A stretch of DNA of 40,441 bases. Source: Burkholderiales bacterium (lineage in GTDB: Bacteria; Pseudomonadota; Gammaproteobacteria; Burkholderiales; Burkholderiaceae_C). The first letter of the stretch is position 1. Each line of letters starts with the position of its first letter. The notes below the pieces were generated by a model. The model was given only the letters and a program-made list of their open reading frames with translations, was not told the DNA's origin and did not search any database. Made by a program: the position numbers and the translations under genes. The stretch is from positions 1-40,441 of the forward strand of contig JANXYH010000192.1 in the NCBI GenBank assembly GCA_025350145.1. The letters are read 5' to 3'. Positions 33,028 through 40,441 of the stretch are shown piece after piece.

Positions 33028-34392
33028 TCAGCCGGCGAGCAGGGCTTGCGGTGCGTTCAACGCCACTGCGCCGCGCAAGGAATGTGGCAGCGCCTGGGTG
33101 ATACGGACCTCGATCATTTCGCCAACCAGGCGCGCAGACAGCGGACCGCCGTCGAAGTTGACGATCCGGTTGCACTCGGTGCGCCCCATCAATTCGGCCG
33201 GGTTCTTGCGGCTTGGACCCTCGACCAGGATGGTCTGGACGGTATCGACCAGGCCGGCCGAGATGCGCCGCACATTGGCCTCCAGCAGCGCCTGCAACTG
33301 TTGCAAACGCGCCAACTTCTGGACTTGCGGGGTTTCGTCTGGCAGCGCCGCCGCCGGTGTGCCCGGGCGCGGGCTGAAGACGAAGCTGAAGCTGGCGTCG
33401 AAGCCGATGTCCGCGATCAGCTTGAGGGTCTTGGCATGGTCGGCCTCGGTCTCGCCGGGAAATCCGACGATGAAATCCGAGGACAGGCTGATGTCCGGTC
33501 GCACCGCGCGCAGCTTGCGAATCGTGCTCTTGTACTCGAGCAGGGTGTAGCCGCGCTTCATCGCCATCAAGATTCGGTCGCTGCCGTGCTGCACCGGCAG
33601 GTGCAAATGGCTGACCAGCTTAGGCGCCTGGGCATAGATGTCGATCAGGCGCTGCGTGAACTCGTTGGGGTGGCTGGTGGTGTAGCGGATGCGCGCTATG
33701 CCGGGCAACTCGTGAACGTACTCGATCAGGGTCGCAAAGTCGGCGATGTCGGCCGTTCCACCCATCGCCCCGCGGTAGGCGTTGACGTTCTGCCCCAACA
33801 GCGTCACTTCCTTGACGCCCTGCGCCGCCAGGCCGGCGACCTCGGTCAGCACATCGTCCAGCGGCCGATGCACCTCTTCGCCGCGGGTATAGGGCACGAC
33901 GCAGTACGAGCAGTACTTGGAGCAGCCTTCCATGATCGAGACAAAGGCCGACGCGCCATCGACCTTGGCCGCCGGCAGGTGGTCGAATTTCTCGATCTCG
34001 GGAAAGCTGATGTCGACCTGCGGCCGCCCCGAGGCGGCACGCTGGTCCAGCAACTGCGGCAGCCGGTGCAGGGTCTGCGGCCCGAAGACCACATCGACGT
34101 AGGGCGCGCGGGCGATGATGGCCGCACCCTCCTGGCTGGCGACGCAGCCACCGACGCCGATCAGCACGCCCTTCTTCTGTTTCAGGTGCTTGACCCGGCC
34201 CAGGTCGGAGAACACTTTCTCCTGCGCCTTTTCGCGCACCGAGCAGGTGTTGAACAGGATCAGATCGGCGTCCTCGGGGTTGGCGGTGGGCTCATAGCCT
34301 TGCGCCGCCTGCATCACGTCGGCCATCTTGGCGGCGTCGTACTCGTTCATCTGGCAGCCGAAGCTGCGGATGTAGACCTTCTTGTTGCCCAT
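33028..34392 (-). CDS. miaB: tRNA-2-methylthio-N6-isopentenyladenosine synthase
   Basis: A 454-residue radical-SAM methylthiotransferase acting on i6A37 of tRNAs. The N-terminal domain has the auxiliary cluster cysteines at 13, 50 and 83. The radical-SAM motif GCSKYCSYC gives Cys157, 161 and 164. The C-terminal TRAM domain ends with [17 protein letters not shown]. The start [19 protein letters not shown] is typical. A small lipoprotein gene lies 21 bp upstream on the same strand. Confidence 0.97.
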   Translation of the reverse strand: MGNKKVYIRSFGCQMNEYDAAKMADVMQAAQGYEPTANPEDADLILFNTCSVREKAQEKVFSDLGRVKHLKQKKGVLIGVGGCVASQEGAAIIARAPYVDVVFGPQTLHRLPQLLDQRAASGRPQVDISFPEIEKFDHLPAAKVDGASAFVSIMEGCSKYCSYCVVPYTRGEEVHRPLDDVLTEVAGLAAQGVKEVTLLGQNVNAYRGAMGGTADIADFATLIEYVHELPGIARIRYTTSHPNEFTQRLIDIYAQAPKLVSHLHLPVQHGSDRILMAMKRGYTLLEYKSTIRKLRAVRPDISLSSDFIVGFPGETEADHAKTLKLIADIGFDASFSFVFSPRPGTPAAALPDETPQVQKLARLQQLQALLEANVRRISAGLVDTVQTILVEGPSRKNPAELMGRTECNRIVNFDGGPLSARLVGEMIEVRITQALPHSLRGAVALNAPQALLAG

Positions 34393-34413
34393 CGCAATTC
34401 CTTGTGTCTGCGC

Positions 34414-34818
34414 TCAGCGCTTGGTCCAGGTCTGGGCGGCGGCGTCAAATTCCCAGCGCTGCGCCTGCTCGGGCGACTCAGGCCAGGGCCGGCGGGCGGC
34501 CTCTTCGGGCGTCAACACCCAGACGTTCAAGACCAGGCCGAGCGGGTCGACGGTGTAGTGCACCAGTAGCCTGTTGCCGACCAGCGCCGCCGACATCTGC
34601 TGCAGGTTGTCGGCACCCCGGATGCGCGCGCCCGGCGCCAGCCGCGCGGCTTGGCCGTTGAGCAGCAAGTCCGGCGGTTGCACCACTTGAAACTCGCCAC
34701 GCAGCGCGTTCTGCGGAAAGCGCCGCGCGGTCTGCGCCTGCGCAGTCTGGCCGCAGGCGCTCAAGACGATCACCGCGGCAATGGCGGCCAGCGCCAGTCG
34801 GCAAGCACAGCGGGGCAT
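34414..34818 (-). CDS. Small predicted lipoprotein, unknown function
   Basis: A 134-residue protein. A short signal peptide ends in lipobox LSAC (Cys22), followed by GQTAQAQTARRFPQNALRGEF, and then a conserved-looking domain with LLNGQAARLAPGARIRG and YTVDPLGLVLNVWVLTPEEAA. I do not recognise a named family, although similar proteins next to miaB seem common in this order. The ATG at 34818 was chosen because it begins the signal peptide; the frame is open upstream to 34926. Probably co-transcribed with miaB (21 bp). Confidence 0.78.
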   Translation of the reverse strand: MPRCACRLALAAIAAVIVLSACGQTAQAQTARRFPQNALRGEFQVVQPPDLLLNGQAARLAPGARIRGADNLQQMSAALVGNRLLVHYTVDPLGLVLNVWVLTPEEAARRPWPESPEQAQRWEFDAAAQTWTKR

Positions 34819-34918
34819 GGTGTTGATCCAGTGGCTGTGGGAGCTGCAAATTCTAGGCCGCGCTGGTCTGGGGGCGGCCAGATTGCCCGGTCTATACCCA
34901 GACGGCGGTGGCGGCGCC

Positions 34919-34959
34919 AAAAACAAACCAGCCCGCAGAACAAGGTTCGAGCGGGCTGG
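34919..34959 (-). terminator. Intrinsic terminator after tRNA-Met
   Basis: A 9-bp perfect stem (ccagcccgc / gcgggctgg, 34928-34936 and 34951-34959) with a 14-nt loop is followed on the minus strand by TTTGTTTTT. It starts 11 bases after the tRNA CCA end and is the clearest intrinsic terminator in the window. Confidence 0.88.
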
Positions 34960-34970
34960 CTGTGATCCTG

Positions 34971-35047
<77 letters not shown>

Positions 35048-35058
35048 AACAACCCAAG

Positions 35059-35087
35059 ATTGTAGCGGGACAGTTGGCGCGTCCCGC
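35059..35087 (-). promoter_or_regulatory. tRNA-Met -10 box with an adjacent dyad
   Basis: On the minus strand TACAAT (35059-35064) lies 11 bases before the mature tRNA start. Just upstream is a perfect 7-bp inverted repeat (gcgggac at 35065-35071, gtcccgc at 35081-35087) with a 9-nt centre, in the space of the -10/-35 spacer. No good -35 was found. Confidence 0.4.
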
Positions 35088-35217
35088 ACACCGATTCACT
35101 CCCCCGGCTGAACGTGTTGCGCCGGTTGGCGCAGCCGCCACGGCTTGCGCCGCTGGCTCGCCGCGAGCATTGGCGGCCTTGTCGATCCGTCAGCCCTCCC
35201 CACCCTGTCCTTCGCCC

Positions 35218-36288
35218 ATGTTCAGTTTTTTCCGCAAGAAGCCCGGCCCGGCTGCAACTGCCAGCAGCCAGGCCGCTGGCGTGGCCGATCTGCCGTCGTT
35301 GCCGTCGTTGCCGTCGTTGCCGTCGCTGCCGTCGCTGCCGGACCCGGGCGTATCCCAACCTGTGTCTGCGCGACGCGCCGGCTGGCTGGATCGGCTGCAA
35401 GCGGGCCTGCGCAGGACAGGATCCAGCATCGCCACGGTCTTCACCGGCACGCGCATCGATGAGGATCTCTACGAGGCCTTGGAGGCCGCGCTGTTGATGG
35501 CCGACGCCGGCGTCAAAGCCACCGAATACCTGCTGCAAGACCTGCGCCGCCGGGTCAAGGCGGCCAAGGCGACCGAGCCGGCCAGCGTCAAGGCGCTGCT
35601 GGCCGAGGCCTTGAGTGAGTTGCTGGCGCCGCTGGAGCGCGGTTTGATGATCGGGCAGCAGCGGCCGACGGTGATCATGGTCGTCGGCGTCAACGGCGCC
35701 GGCAAGACCACCAGCATCGGCAAACTCACCCGCCACTTGGCCGAGGCCGGGCAGACGGTGCTGCTGGCCGCAGCCGACACCTTCCGGGCCGCAGCGCGCG
35801 AGCAATTGGCGGTCTGGGCCGACCGCAACCGGGTCGAGATCGTCAGCCAGCAAGACGGCGACCCGGCGGCGGTGAGCTTTGACGCGGTCAGCGCCGGCAA
35901 GGCGCGCGGTCGCGATGTCGTGATCGCCGACACCGCCGGCCGTTTGCCCACGCAGTTGCACCTGATGGCCGAGCTGCAAAAGATCCAGCGCGTGATCGCC
36001 AAGGCCGACGCTGGCGCGCCGCACGAGGTGCTGCTGGTGGTCGACGGCAACACCGGCCAGAACGCGCTCGCCCAGGTCAAGGCTTTTGACGCTGCGCTGG
36101 GCCTGACCGGCCTGGTCATCACCAAACTCGATGGCACGGCCAAGGGCGGTGTGCTGGCGGCAATCGCGCTGTGGGGGCGCGAACGGCCGGCCGGCGCCGT
36201 TCCGGTCTATTTCATCGGCGTGGGCGAGCAGCTCGAGGATTTGCAGACCTTCAGCGCCCGCGAGTTTGCCCAGGCCTTGCTCGGCTGA
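35218..36288 (+). CDS. ftsY: Signal recognition particle receptor FtsY
   Basis: A 356-residue SRP GTPase that docks the SRP-ribosome complex at the membrane. The NG domain is complete: N-domain helices from about 55 to 145, G1 GVNGAGKTTSIGKL at 157-170, ADTFRAAAREQL, DTAGRLPTQ and TKLDGTAKGGVLAA, and a C-terminal GVGEQLEDLQ. The acidic A domain of E. coli is absent, replaced by a short N-terminus (MFSFFRKK) and five Leu-Pro-Ser units (residues 25-39) from a 9-mer repeat. The ATG at 35218 lacks a strong Shine-Dalgarno. Convergent with the PIN-domain gene (6 bp). Confidence 0.97.
   Translation: MFSFFRKKPGPAATASSQAAGVADLPSLPSLPSLPSLPSLPDPGVSQPVSARRAGWLDRLQAGLRRTGSSIATVFTGTRIDEDLYEALEAALLMADAGVKATEYLLQDLRRRVKAAKATEPASVKALLAEALSELLAPLERGLMIGQQRPTVIMVVGVNGAGKTTSIGKLTRHLAEAGQTVLLAAADTFRAAAREQLAVWADRNRVEIVSQQDGDPAAVSFDAVSAGKARGRDVVIADTAGRLPTQLHLMAELQKIQRVIAKADAGAPHEVLLVVDGNTGQNALAQVKAFDAALGLTGLVITKLDGTAKGGVLAAIALWGRERPAGAVPVYFIGVGEQLEDLQTFSAREFAQALLG
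35290..35340. repeat. 9-mer repeat (Ytgccgtcg)x5 in ftsY
   Basis: Five contiguous 9-mers, ctgccgtcg or ttgccgtcg, and a partial sixth encode (Leu-Pro-Ser)5-Leu-Pro in the N-terminal linker of FtsY. They differ only by synonymous first-position changes. Confidence 0.92.
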
Positions 36289-36294
36289 GCGGTG

Positions 36295-36765
36295 TCAACT
36301 GCGCGGGTCGCAGGCCAGGGCGGCGGGCGTCAGCACCCGGACGCCGAACTGGCGGGCACGGCCGGCCAGCGCCAGCAGGGCTTTGTCGCGGCTCAGCAGC
36401 AGCGGTACGGACCGCGCCAGCGCCAGATCGATGAAGGCCTGGTCGTCCGGGTCGGCGCAGACCAGCCCGGCGGGGTTGCCGCGCCCGGGCTCGTCGACCA
36501 GATGGGCCAGGCTGGCGAAGCGGTGCAGCAGGGTCGGCAAATCGGCAACTCGCAGGGCAAGAGTGGGGCGGGCCAGGACATCGAGGAATTCTTCGCGCAT
36601 CGCCGGGCTCAGCACCCAGCGCCAGGCGCCGCGCTCGATCTGTGCGCCGAGCGGGCGCATCGCGGCGTCGTCAAACACCAGCCAGTCCAGCGCCACATTG
36701 GTGTCTAGCACCACTTCGGCGGCTGGCTCAGGGTTCTGGCGGGGCAGGGCGGGGGCGTTATCCAT
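36295..36765 (-). CDS. PIN-domain protein, VapC-like putative ribonuclease
   Basis: A 156-residue protein of the COG1569-like PIN family. The first acidic residue is Asp21 in VVLDTNVALDWL, followed by Glu58/59 in MREEFLDVLARP, and a C-terminal acidic cluster in CADPDDQAFIDLALA. PIN nucleases act as toxins in VapBC modules or as RNA-processing enzymes. No antitoxin-like gene is adjacent: upstream is the str operon promoter region and downstream ftsY converges. The ATG at 36765 is preferred; the frame is open to 37107, which would overlap rpsL. It may be a solitary housekeeping or decayed toxin gene. Confidence 0.85.
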   Translation of the reverse strand: MDNAPALPRQNPEPAAEVVLDTNVALDWLVFDDAAMRPLGAQIERGAWRWVLSPAMREEFLDVLARPTLALRVADLPTLLHRFASLAHLVDEPGRGNPAGLVCADPDDQAFIDLALARSVPLLLSRDKALLALAGRARQFGVRVLTPAALACDPRS

Positions 36766-36797
36766 GGCGTAGGCAGGCTGGCAGTTCAGCGCCTGTC

Positions 36798-36826
36798 TTG
36801 TGGGCACCGGCACAAACGAATATAAT
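36798..36826 (+). promoter_or_regulatory. Sigma-70 promoter of the str operon
   Basis: TTGTGG (36798-36803), a 17-bp spacer and a perfect TATAAT (36821-36826) lie upstream of rpsL. The start point would be near 36833, leaving a leader of about 170 nt. It begins 33 bp from the divergent PIN gene start. Confidence 0.7.
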
Positions 36827-37003
36827 CGTAGGCTTTTCCGAAAATTCTGCCGCAGCGCCGCAGGCGCCGAGGCGGAACCCCCGAGCTGGCCAGTGCGCCG
36901 GTTGTGGGCAGTCAGTGCCGCCACTGTTGGGCCGAATTGGGGCCCAGGATGCCGGCGGACAAGGCCGGAAAAGCCTGTGAATTCAACCCGGACCCTTTGA
37001 GCT

Positions 37004-37381
37004 ATGCCAACCATCAACCAGCTCGTGCGCCAAGGCCGCGAGGCCGAGGTCATCAAGAGCAAATCGCCTGCGATGCAGAACTGTCCGCAGCGCCGTGGTG
37101 TCTGCACCCGCGTCTACACCACCACCCCGAAGAAGCCGAACTCGGCGCTGCGCAAGGTGGCCAAGGTGCGTTTGACCAACGGCTTCGAGGTGATCTCGTA
37201 CATCGGTGGTGAGGGCCACAACCTGCAGGAGCACAGCGTGGTGCTGGTGCGCGGCGGCCGGGTCAAGGACCTGCCGGGCGTGCGCTACCACATCGTTCGT
37301 GGCTCGCTCGACCTGCAGGGCGTCAAAGACCGCAAGCAGTCGCGCTCCAAGTACGGCGCCAAGCGTCCCAAGAAGTCCTGA
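37004..37381 (+). CDS. rpsL: Ribosomal protein S12
   Basis: A 125-residue 30S protein at the decoding centre. It begins [21 protein letters not shown] and contains [21 protein letters not shown] and [17 protein letters not shown]. The lysines at the usual streptomycin-resistance positions (in PKKPNSA and VKDLPG) are wild type. First gene of the str operon, with an upstream sigma-70 promoter; rpsG follows after 156 bp. Confidence 0.99.
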   Translation: MPTINQLVRQGREAEVIKSKSPAMQNCPQRRGVCTRVYTTTPKKPNSALRKVAKVRLTNGFEVISYIGGEGHNLQEHSVVLVRGGRVKDLPGVRYHIVRGSLDLQGVKDRKQSRSKYGAKRPKKS

Positions 37382-37406
37382 TTTTCCCCTGCGGTTGGCG
37401 TGCAAC

Positions 37407-37511
37407 GCCGGCCGCAATCCCTGCGGCCGGCCGTTTGCGCGTCGGCCGAGTAAGTGAGTCGCCCGCTGTGGCGGCTCGCGACACCCAGACGCTTCGCCGC
37501 GCCGGGGTGTC
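37407..37511 (+). promoter_or_regulatory. Structured rpsL-rpsG spacer, possible S7 autoregulatory site
   Basis: A 10-bp perfect hairpin (gccggccgca / tgcggccggc, 37407-37431, 5-nt loop) is followed by a second inverted repeat (gacaccc at 37480-37486 with gggtgtc at 37505-37511). In E. coli, S7 binds this spacer to control translation. The 156-bp length here suits a similar role, but the fold is not the same by eye. Confidence 0.4.
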
Positions 37512-37537
37512 AGCTGAAGCCAAGAAAGCAGAGTGCC

Positions 37538-38008
37538 ATGCCACGTCGCCGCGAAGTCCCCAAACGCGAAATCCTGCCCGACCCGAAGTTCGGTTCGATT
37601 GATCTGTCCAAGTTCATGAACGTCATCATGGAGTCGGGCAAGAAGGCGGTTGCCGAGCGCATCATTTACGGTGCGCTGGAGCAGGTCGAGAAGAAGGCCG
37701 GCAAGGAGCCGCTGGAAGTCTTCCTGACCGCGATCAACAACGTCAAGCCGATGGTTGAAGTCAAGTCGCGCCGGGTCGGCGGCGCCAACTACCAGGTGCC
37801 GGTGGAAGTGCGGCCGGTGCGCCGCTTGGCCTTGGCGATGCGCTGGCTCAAAGAGTCGGCGCGCAAGCGCGGCGAGAAGTCGATGGCCGCGCGTCTGGCC
37901 AACGAGTTGCTGGAGGCCAGCGAAGGCCGCGGCGGCGCGATGAAAAAGCGCGACGAAGTGCACCGCATGGCCGAGGCCAACAAGGCGTTCTCGCACTTCC
38001 GCTTCTGA
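37538..38008 (+). CDS. rpsG: Ribosomal protein S7
   Basis: A 156-residue primary 16S rRNA-binding protein. It starts [20 protein letters not shown] and contains [16 protein letters not shown] and the C-terminal [20 protein letters not shown]. Length and sequence are normal. The ATG at 37538 is chosen on homology, with an A/G-rich run about 12 bases upstream. S7 is the usual repressor of the str operon. Confidence 0.99.
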   Translation: MPRRREVPKREILPDPKFGSIDLSKFMNVIMESGKKAVAERIIYGALEQVEKKAGKEPLEVFLTAINNVKPMVEVKSRRVGGANYQVPVEVRPVRRLALAMRWLKESARKRGEKSMAARLANELLEASEGRGGAMKKRDEVHRMAEANKAFSHFRF

Positions 38009-38032
38009 GTACACCACCCGCCCAGCTTTTCT

Positions 38033-38070
38033 GGCCGCCGACTCGGGTTATTACTGACCCGGTGGCGGCC
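38033..38070 (+). other. Hairpin in the rpsG-fusA spacer
   Basis: Outer arms ggccgcc (38033-38039) and ggcggcc (38064-38070) enclose inner arms cgggt (38044-38048) and acccg (38057-38061), giving a two-part stem that ends 20 bases before the fusA ATG. There is no T tract. It may separate rpsG and fusA translation or mark a processing site. Confidence 0.5.
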
Positions 38071-38090
38071 CCTGCATTTGGAGTCACACC

Positions 38091-40193
38091 ATGGCCCGCA
38101 AAACACCCATCGAGCGCTACCGCAACATCGGCATCTCGGCGCACATCGACGCCGGCAAGACCACGACCACCGAGCGGATCCTGTACTACACCGGGGTCAA
38201 CCACAAGATCGGCGAGGTCCACGATGGCGCGGCCACGATGGACTGGATGGAGCAGGAGCAGGAGCGTGGCATCACGATCACCTCGGCGGCGACCACCTGC
38301 TTCTGGAAGGGCATGGACCTGACCCATCCCGAGCACCGCATCAACATCATCGACACCCCCGGACACGTCGACTTCACGATCGAGGTCGAGCGTTCGATGC
38401 GGGTGCTGGACGGCGCCTGCATGGTCTATTGCGCGGTCGGTGGCGTGCAACCGCAGTCCGAGACCGTCTGGCGCCAGGCCAACAAGTACAAGGTGCCGCG
38501 GCTGGCCTTTGTCAACAAGATGGACCGCACCGGCGCCAACTTCTTCAAGGTCTTCGAGCAGATGAAGACCCGCCTGAAGGCCAACCCCGTGCCTATCGTC
38601 ATCCCGATCGGCGCCGAGGAGCACTTCAAGGGCGTCATCGACCTGATGAAGATGAAGGCGATCATTTGGGACGAGCCCTCGCAGGGCATGAAGTTCAGCT
38701 ACGAGGAGGTCCCCGCCGATCTGCTGGCCGATGCCCAGAAGTGGCGCGAGAACATGGTCGAGGCGGCGGCCGAGGCGACCGAAGAGCTGATGAACAAGTA
38801 CCTCGAGTCGGGCGAACTGAGCGAGGACGAGATCAGGGCCGGTATCCGCACCCGCACCATCGCGGCCGAGATCCAGCCGATGTTTTGCGGCACCGCCTTC
38901 AAGAACAAGGGTGTGCAGCGCATGCTCGACGGCGTGATCGAGTTCATGCCCTCGCCGATCGACATCCCGCCCGTGCCCGGCACCGACGGCGACGAAGCGC
39001 CCACCCAACGCCGCGCCGCCGATGACGAGAAGTTCGCCGCGCTGGCGTTCAAGCTGATGACCGACCCCTATGTCGGCCAGCTCACCTTCGTGCGCGTCTA
39101 CTCTGGCGTGCTCAAGTCCGGCGACTCGGTCTACAACCCGATCCGCGGCAAGAAGGAACGCATCGGCCGGATCCTGCAGATGCACGCCAACCAGCGCGAA
39201 GAGATCAAGGAGATCCTGGCCGGCGACATCGCTGCCTGTGTCGGCCTGAAGGACGTGACCACGGGCGAGACCCTGTGCGACCCCAACTCCATCATCACGC
39301 TCGAACGCATGGTCTTCCCCGAGCCAGTGATTTCGCAGGCGGTCGAGCCCAAGACCAAGGCCGACCAAGAGCGCATGGGCATCGCCCTGGGCCGATTGGC
39401 ACAGGAGGATCCGTCGTTCCGCGTCAAGACCGACGAGGAGTCGGGCCAGACCATCATCTCCGGCATGGGTGAGTTGCACCTGGAAATCATCGTCGACCGG
39501 ATGAAGCGCGAGTTCAACGTCGAAGCCAACGTCGGCAAGCCGCAGGTGGCCTACCGCGAGACGATTCGCAAGACCGTGACCGACATCGAAGGCAAGTTCG
39601 TGCGCCAGTCCGGCGGCAAGGGCCAGTACGGCCACGTGGTGCTCAAGATTGAGCCGCAGGAGCCCGGCAAGGGTTTCGAATTCGTCGACGCGATCAAGGG
39701 CGGCGTGGTGCCGCGCGAGTTCATCCCGGCGGTCGAGAAGGGCGTGGTCGAGTCGCTGCCCAACGGAGTATTGGCCGGCTATCCGGTGGTCGACGTCAAG
39801 GTCACGCTGACCTTCGGTTCGTATCACGATGTCGACTCGAATGAAAACGCCTTCAAGATGGCCGCCTCGCTGGGCTTCAAGGACGGCTGCCGCAAGGCCT
39901 CGCCGGTGATCCTTGAGCCGATGATGGCGGTCGAGGTCGAGACGCCCGAGGACTACGCCGGCTCGGTCATGGGCGACCTGTCGTCGCGCCGCGGCATGGT
40001 GCAGGGCATGGACGACATGCCCGGCGGCGGCAAGGTCATCAAGGCCGAGGTGCCGTTGTCGGAGATGTTCGGCTACTCGACCACGCTGCGTTCGATGTCG
40101 CAGGGTCGGGCCACCTACACCATGGAGTTCAAGCACTACAGCGAGGCGCCCAAGAACGTCGCCGACGCGATCATCACCGCGCGCGGTAAGTGA
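38091..40193 (+). CDS. fusA: Elongation factor G
   Basis: A 700-residue translocase GTPase. The G1 motif [15 protein letters not shown] starts near residue 17, followed by [15 protein letters not shown] (switch I), [22 protein letters not shown] and [11 protein letters not shown]. Domains II to V are complete, ending with [29 protein letters not shown]-type sequence. GGAG lies ten bases before the ATG. Third gene of the str operon, 82 bp after rpsG and 119 bp before tuf. Confidence 0.99.
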   Translation: MARKTPIERYRNIGISAHIDAGKTTTTERILYYTGVNHKIGEVHDGAATMDWMEQEQERGITITSAATTCFWKGMDLTHPEHRINIIDTPGHVDFTIEVERSMRVLDGACMVYCAVGGVQPQSETVWRQANKYKVPRLAFVNKMDRTGANFFKVFEQMKTRLKANPVPIVIPIGAEEHFKGVIDLMKMKAIIWDEPSQGMKFSYEEVPADLLADAQKWRENMVEAAAEATEELMNKYLESGELSEDEIRAGIRTRTIAAEIQPMFCGTAFKNKGVQRMLDGVIEFMPSPIDIPPVPGTDGDEAPTQRRAADDEKFAALAFKLMTDPYVGQLTFVRVYSGVLKSGDSVYNPIRGKKERIGRILQMHANQREEIKEILAGDIAACVGLKDVTTGETLCDPNSIITLERMVFPEPVISQAVEPKTKADQERMGIALGRLAQEDPSFRVKTDEESGQTIISGMGELHLEIIVDRMKREFNVEANVGKPQVAYRETIRKTVTDIEGKFVRQSGGKGQYGHVVLKIEPQEPGKGFEFVDAIKGGVVPREFIPAVEKGVVESLPNGVLAGYPVVDVKVTLTFGSYHDVDSNENAFKMAASLGFKDGCRKASPVILEPMMAVEVETPEDYAGSVMGDLSSRRGMVQGMDDMPGGGKVIKAEVPLSEMFGYSTTLRSMSQGRATYTMEFKHYSEAPKNVADAIITARGK

Positions 40194-40312
40194 GGCACTG
40201 AAGAATCGATGGGTCTTCGGCGCCTCCGCAGTTCGCTGCCCGTGGCGGGCGATGCGCCGGAAACCTTAACCACGCACGGGCACTGTTCTTTTGAAGAGAC
40301 GGAGTTTTTGAG

Positions 40313-40441
40313 ATGGCAAAGAGCAAATTTGAGCGCACCAAGCCGCACGTCAACGTGGGCACGATTGGCCACGTCGACCATGGCAAGACCACGCTGACGG
40401 CGGCGATCACGACGGTGCTGGCGGCCAAGTTTGGCGGCGAG
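40313..40441 (+). CDS. tuf: Elongation factor Tu (5' part only)
   Basis: The first 43 codons are present and the rest lies beyond the window. The sequence starts [20 protein letters not shown] and includes the G1 motif [20 protein letters not shown] lies about ten bases upstream of the ATG. It is the fourth gene of the str operon; a second tuf copy elsewhere is usual in this group. Confidence 0.97.
   Translation, partial: MAKSKFERTKPHVNVGTIGHVDHGKTTLTAAITTVLAAKFGGE

Noticed and set aside
37004-37381. Streptomycin-resistance substitutions in rpsL
   Set aside because: The lysines in PKKPNSA and in VKDLPG are the sensitive, wild-type residues.
37848-40136. A 762-codon minus-strand ORF antisense to fusA
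   Set aside because: fusA is certain and the reverse frame is an expected by-product of its codon usage.

Overview
The window is about 40 kb of GC-rich chromosome from a betaproteobacterium, most likely a member of the Burkholderiales. The case rests on the hemA-prfA-prmC-grxD-ubiX cluster, the proS-transglycosylase pair next to rppH, Bug-type solute receptors, the PEP-CTERM/exosortase A (XrtA) exopolysaccharide locus, and the str operon order rpsL-rpsG-fusA-tuf. No rRNA gene, insertion sequence, prophage or CRISPR array was seen.

Region 1 (1-11661, all minus strand) is an XrtA-associated exopolysaccharide locus. In transcription order it encodes an outer-membrane export lipoprotein, a chain-length determinant, a tyrosine autokinase, an outer-membrane barrel, an ExeA-like ATPase, a polysaccharide deacetylase, a FemAB-like transferase, exosortase A fused to EpsI, a TviB-like UDP-sugar dehydrogenase, and a glycosyltransferase cut by the window edge. 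Most junctions overlap or nearly touch, so the block is probably translated as one coupled operon that makes and exports a polysaccharide and processes PEP-CTERM surface proteins.

Region 2 (11662-23274) starts with a 395-bp divergent intergenic stretch carrying seven perfect copies of a 9-mer. A catabolic trio follows: an HMG-CoA-lyase family enzyme, a CaiB/BaiF CoA-transferase and a Bug receptor. Next come two minus-strand hydrolases (DUF2817 and M20), a molybdopterin oxidoreductase coupled to a lipoprotein-like metallo-aminopeptidase, and a lipid-storage group (PHA-system protein, acyl-CoA-binding protein, wax ester synthase/DGAT).

Region 3 (23286-34818) is mostly housekeeping: rppH, proS with a coupled lytic transglycosylase, then ubiX, grxD, a lineage-specific outer-membrane protein, prmC, prfA, hemA, a small membrane protein, a VirK/YbjX (DUF535) protein, miaB and a small lipoprotein. 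Region 4 (34971-40441) has an elongator tRNA-Met with a clear terminator, ftsY, an orphan PIN-domain gene and the start of the str operon with a good sigma-70 promoter.

The least ordinary signals are: (i) seven unrelated short tandem repeats with periods of 6, 9, 12 or 15, six of them at or near a start codon and one in a protein tail; (ii) a leader in front of the 27403-27978 outer-membrane gene whose inverted repeat would pair an anti-Shine-Dalgarno arm with the Shine-Dalgarno sequence; (iii) a 62-bp intergenic insertion that seems to have duplicated the start of the CoA-transferase gene and left a 21-codon upstream ORF overlapping both neighbours; and (iv) a CaiB-family enzyme with Glu where the catalytic Asp is expected.
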